64,000 nucleotides of DNA. Origin: Psychrobacter aquimaris (GTDB lineage: Bacteria > Pseudomonadota > Gammaproteobacteria > Pseudomonadales > Moraxellaceae). Each line of letters opens with the position of its first letter. Position 1 is the stretch's first letter. The DNA lies in NCBI RefSeq assembly GCF_016107525.1, contig NZ_JABASR010000001.1, positions 186,001 through 250,000 of the forward strand, written 5' to 3'. The notes under the pieces are model-generated. The model was not told the DNA's origin. It did not search any database and was given only the letters and a program-made list of their open reading frames with translations. The translations under genes were made by a program, and so were the position numbers. Positions 62,022 to 64,000 of the stretch are shown piece by piece.

Positions 62022-63371
62022 CTACAGGTCTTTATGCTCTTGAACCTTTTCTGAGTCAGTAAGCGGATTTGAGATACTCATCGCTTTAGGTTTTTCTTTA
62101 ATAAGTTTTACTTTAGTCTGCTTATCTGCTGGTTCAAGCGCTATATAAGCAGACTCAGGTTTTTTATGAGTGAGTTTAGAGGATTTTTTGAGCGTATTTT
62201 TGATTCTTCTGACAGCAGCGGCGTCACTCGCAGCTTGTTCTTCTGCGAGTGAGTCGTCGTGTAGACCTTGATAGACAGCGAGCGTTTCTTCAATCATTTC
62301 ACGCATGGTGAATTTGTTGGTCATTTCAGGGCGCGTGACGCTTTCTAATTGGTTTCTGACTGCTTTGCATAGCGCATTGGCATTGTATTTTTTGACCAAT
62401 CCTTGCGGATATAGTGGTTGTAAAATCTCACTAAATGCGGCCTGATCCCAACCAATAACGGGCGTGCCTAAATGAATCGCTTGTAAGGCATTGATACCGA
62501 TTGATTCAGGTTCATTAGCAAGTGCCATCACGATATTGGCCGCTGATAGCCATTCACGCATGTCATTACGTTTGCTGCCTACATAAGTAATGCGATCAGC
62601 CAATCCTAGTGTATTGGTGCGTTGACGGAAATCTTCATGCGCGACATCACCATCTCGATAATCATCATCCATGATAATGACGTGGATGTTAGGGAATTGC
62701 TCTTGCAAATTACCCAAAATATCAATCAGCCATTCCTGACCATATTCGTTGCCAATAATAGTTGGAAATACCAGCCATTTTTTATGCTCAAGCTCAGGAT
62801 ATTCAGCAAAGGTATGCCGTAGCCAATAAACAGACGGATTATGACGATAAGGATAGCGGCGCGTATCGATACCACGGTAGATGCGTTTGATTACTTTAGG
62901 GTCTGCATCTTCACGGCGCAGACCTTTTTTTAGATAATTGGTGACACTATCAGATACCGTAATAATGGTATCGACATTGAGTAGAGCTTGTGAGTATTTA
63001 TTAATCGGATAAAAGCCATACATAGTTGACACTAGCTTTGGTATCCGCTTGACACGGGCGCGGCGCAATGCCAAATGCAGTATCCATGCTGGCGTACGTG
63101 AGTGTACATGAATGACGTCAGGATTGTATTTTTCAATCAGACGCCGCAGCGCCGTGACTTGTAGTAACGACAACCAAGACTTTTTATTCATGTGTAGCTG
63201 ATGATAATTATTGCCATCACGCTTTAGACGTTTAACCAGATCGTTGTCTTCGTCGGCGCTGGAGACGATGATAGAGGTATGGCCGTTTTTGACCAATGCG
63301 CGCCCAAGATGAAAAATACCGCGCTCGGATTCATCATGCTTTAAAGACGACAATAAGCGCATAACTTTCAT
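62022..63371 (-). CDS. Glycosyltransferase family 4/GT-B type
   Basis: A GT-B fold glycosyltransferase, 449 residues from ATG 63371 (MKVMRLLSSLKHDESERGI). The longest frame starts near 63440, but neither has a ribosome binding site. The N-terminal acceptor domain has GIFHLGRALVKNGH and DVIHVHSRTPAWI. The C-terminal donor domain has VFPTIIGNEYGQEWLIDIL and the sugar-nucleotide site EPESIGINALQAIHLGTPVIGW. A basic, Lys-rich tail of about 75 residues is unusual. Probably makes lipopolysaccharide or another surface glycan. Substrates unknown. Confidence 0.85.
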   Translation of the reverse strand: MKVMRLLSSLKHDESERGIFHLGRALVKNGHTSIIVSSADEDNDLVKRLKRDGNNYHQLHMNKKSWLSLLQVTALRRLIEKYNPDVIHVHSRTPAWILHLALRRARVKRIPKLVSTMYGFYPINKYSQALLNVDTIITVSDSVTNYLKKGLRREDADPKVIKRIYRGIDTRRYPYRHNPSVYWLRHTFAEYPELEHKKWLVFPTIIGNEYGQEWLIDILGNLQEQFPNIHVIIMDDDYRDGDVAHEDFRQRTNTLGLADRITYVGSKRNDMREWLSAANIVMALANEPESIGINALQAIHLGTPVIGWDQAAFSEILQPLYPQGLVKKYNANALCKAVRNQLESVTRPEMTNKFTMREMIEETLAVYQGLHDDSLAEEQAASDAAAVRRIKNTLKKSSKLTHKKPESAYIALEPADKQTKVKLIKEKPKAMSISNPLTDSEKVQEHKDL

Positions 63372-63521
63372 AATGGCATTGGTGACCAGTTCATAATATA
63401 AGTTGCTATTGTCAGTTAAAAGCCGCCAAAACTCAACCATCAAGATAAAAGATAGCGTTAGATAAGCGTTGTTTTCAAGGAAATCTAAGCATTAATAGGA
63501 TAGGAGAATCGCTCGAAACCA

Positions 63522-64000
63522 TTAGCGACGTTTCTGTAGATGCTCAGCATTGGGAAGTACTTGTTTTTCGCTTAAGTATTTCCAATAACGCTGTGGCAAG
63601 TATTGCTTATGCAAACGCGGGTTTTTACGCTCTTTGATATTGACGTTGGTAAAGTAACCTTGCCAAAATTTTTGATAGCGCTGCTCGTCCTCGCTATGAA
63701 TGCTGGTAGGGTTGCGCAGTACGGCATCATCTAAATCAGTGATGGTTTGCAGGGCAGCAGGTCGCGATGGCTTACTTTTGCTTTTATCATAATAAATACC
63801 ATAGCCACGGGCCAAATCATAAATCGCCCAGTGTTGGTCTTGGTAGCGCTGACGAAAATGTTCCCCAATCAAAGGCAACACATTAAAATCTGGCTCAACG
63901 CGCGCAAAATAAATGTCATCAGTGGTATGCTCAAAACGTACAAAGGCTTCCATACGATGTTTCTCACGACCGACAGATTTGACGGTTTGCACCAGCTCTA
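63522..64000 (-). CDS. DUF4130-type DNA metabolism protein, 5' end outside the window
   Basis: The C-terminal part of a gene whose frame is open to the window edge, so the true start lies beyond 64000. The visible about 159 residues include REKHRMEAFVRFEHTTDDIYFARVEPDFNVLPLIGEHF (split by loops), then DQHWAIYDLARGYGIYYD and QRYQKFWQGYFTNVNIKERKNPRLHKQYLPQRYWKYL. These match the DUF4130/TIGR03915 'probable DNA metabolism' family often encoded beside a radical SAM protein. Function is not established. Stop at 63522. Confidence 0.8.
   Translation of the reverse strand, partial: ELVQTVKSVGREKHRMEAFVRFEHTTDDIYFARVEPDFNVLPLIGEHFRQRYQDQHWAIYDLARGYGIYYDKSKSKPSRPAALQTITDLDDAVLRNPTSIHSEDEQRYQKFWQGYFTNVNIKERKNPRLHKQYLPQRYWKYLSEKQVLPNAEHLQKRR

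Noticed and set aside
1..64000. CRISPR array, prophage or integrated plasmid
   Set aside because: No regularly spaced direct repeats, phage structural genes, integrases, relaxases or cas genes were seen.

Overview
The window looks like a chromosomal segment of a gammaproteobacterium of the Moraxellaceae, most probably Psychrobacter. That placement rests on the moderate GC content, the AT-rich intergenic DNA and the overall look of the proteins. It is an inference and was not tested by a database search. I see no rRNA, tRNA, CRISPR array, prophage or intact insertion sequence. Two short TA-flanked inverted-repeat elements are present. About 46 protein genes are supported.

Layout. 1-7.2 kb: DUF2062 membrane protein, the DNA-uptake channel ComEC, an SppA-type peptidase, an alpha/beta hydrolase and a CPBP protease. 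7.2-12 kb (minus strand): DusA, an MFS symporter and a phospholipase D/cardiolipin synthase lipoprotein. The TA-flanked repeat elements lie here. 12.2-16.1 kb (plus): MetZ, YbaB, RecR and RNase D, followed by a convergent lipase-like gene. 17.1-23.4 kb (minus): a glycine cleavage operon, gcvT-gcvH-nitroreductase-gcvP, with a promoter and a tandem glycine riboswitch in its leader. 23.5-29.4 kb (plus): YcgL, a membrane protein, then a MoxR ATPase and a CoxE-like VWA protein separated by an AT-rich gene for a 712-residue protein with a PD-(D/E)XK nuclease signature. 29.4-34 kb: flavohemoglobin Hmp behind an NsrR-like operator, a phosphodiester glycosidase lipoprotein and an FMN glutamate-synthase-like protein. 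34-41.1 kb: an RNA-repair locus with rtcB, a small Cys/His-rich protein, a DIP1984-family protein and rtcA on the minus strand, a sigma-54-like promoter before rtcB, and the activator gene rtcR on the plus strand. 41.2-44.9 kb: IclR regulator, glutaryl-CoA dehydrogenase and a class III CoA-transferase. 45-61.8 kb: polyamine, GABA and 5-aminovalerate catabolism (acetylpolyamine deacetylase, IclR regulator, GabD/GabT-type pair, APC permease, SSADH, AguA, AguB, NhaC-type antiporter, PuuB, PuuA, PuuD, PuuR). 62-64 kb: a glycosyltransferase and the 3' part of a DUF4130-type gene that runs off the window.

How the genes work together. The 45-62 kb block can carry agmatine through N-carbamoylputrescine to putrescine (AguA, AguB), then through gamma-glutamyl intermediates to GABA (PuuA, PuuB, an aldehyde dehydrogenase, PuuD), and on to succinate (GabT, SSADH). 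The adjoining CoA-transferase and glutaryl-CoA dehydrogenase suggest that the GabT/GabD-like pair may also, or instead, serve the 5-aminovalerate to glutarate branch of lysine/cadaverine catabolism. The Rtc genes form an inducible RNA 3'-end processing and ligation system. The most unusual unit is the MoxR / PD-(D/E)XK protein / VWA operon at 25.1-29.4 kb. The middle gene is much more AT-rich than its neighbours yet is joined to the VWA gene by a 2-nt gap. It is the best candidate in the window for an undescribed system.
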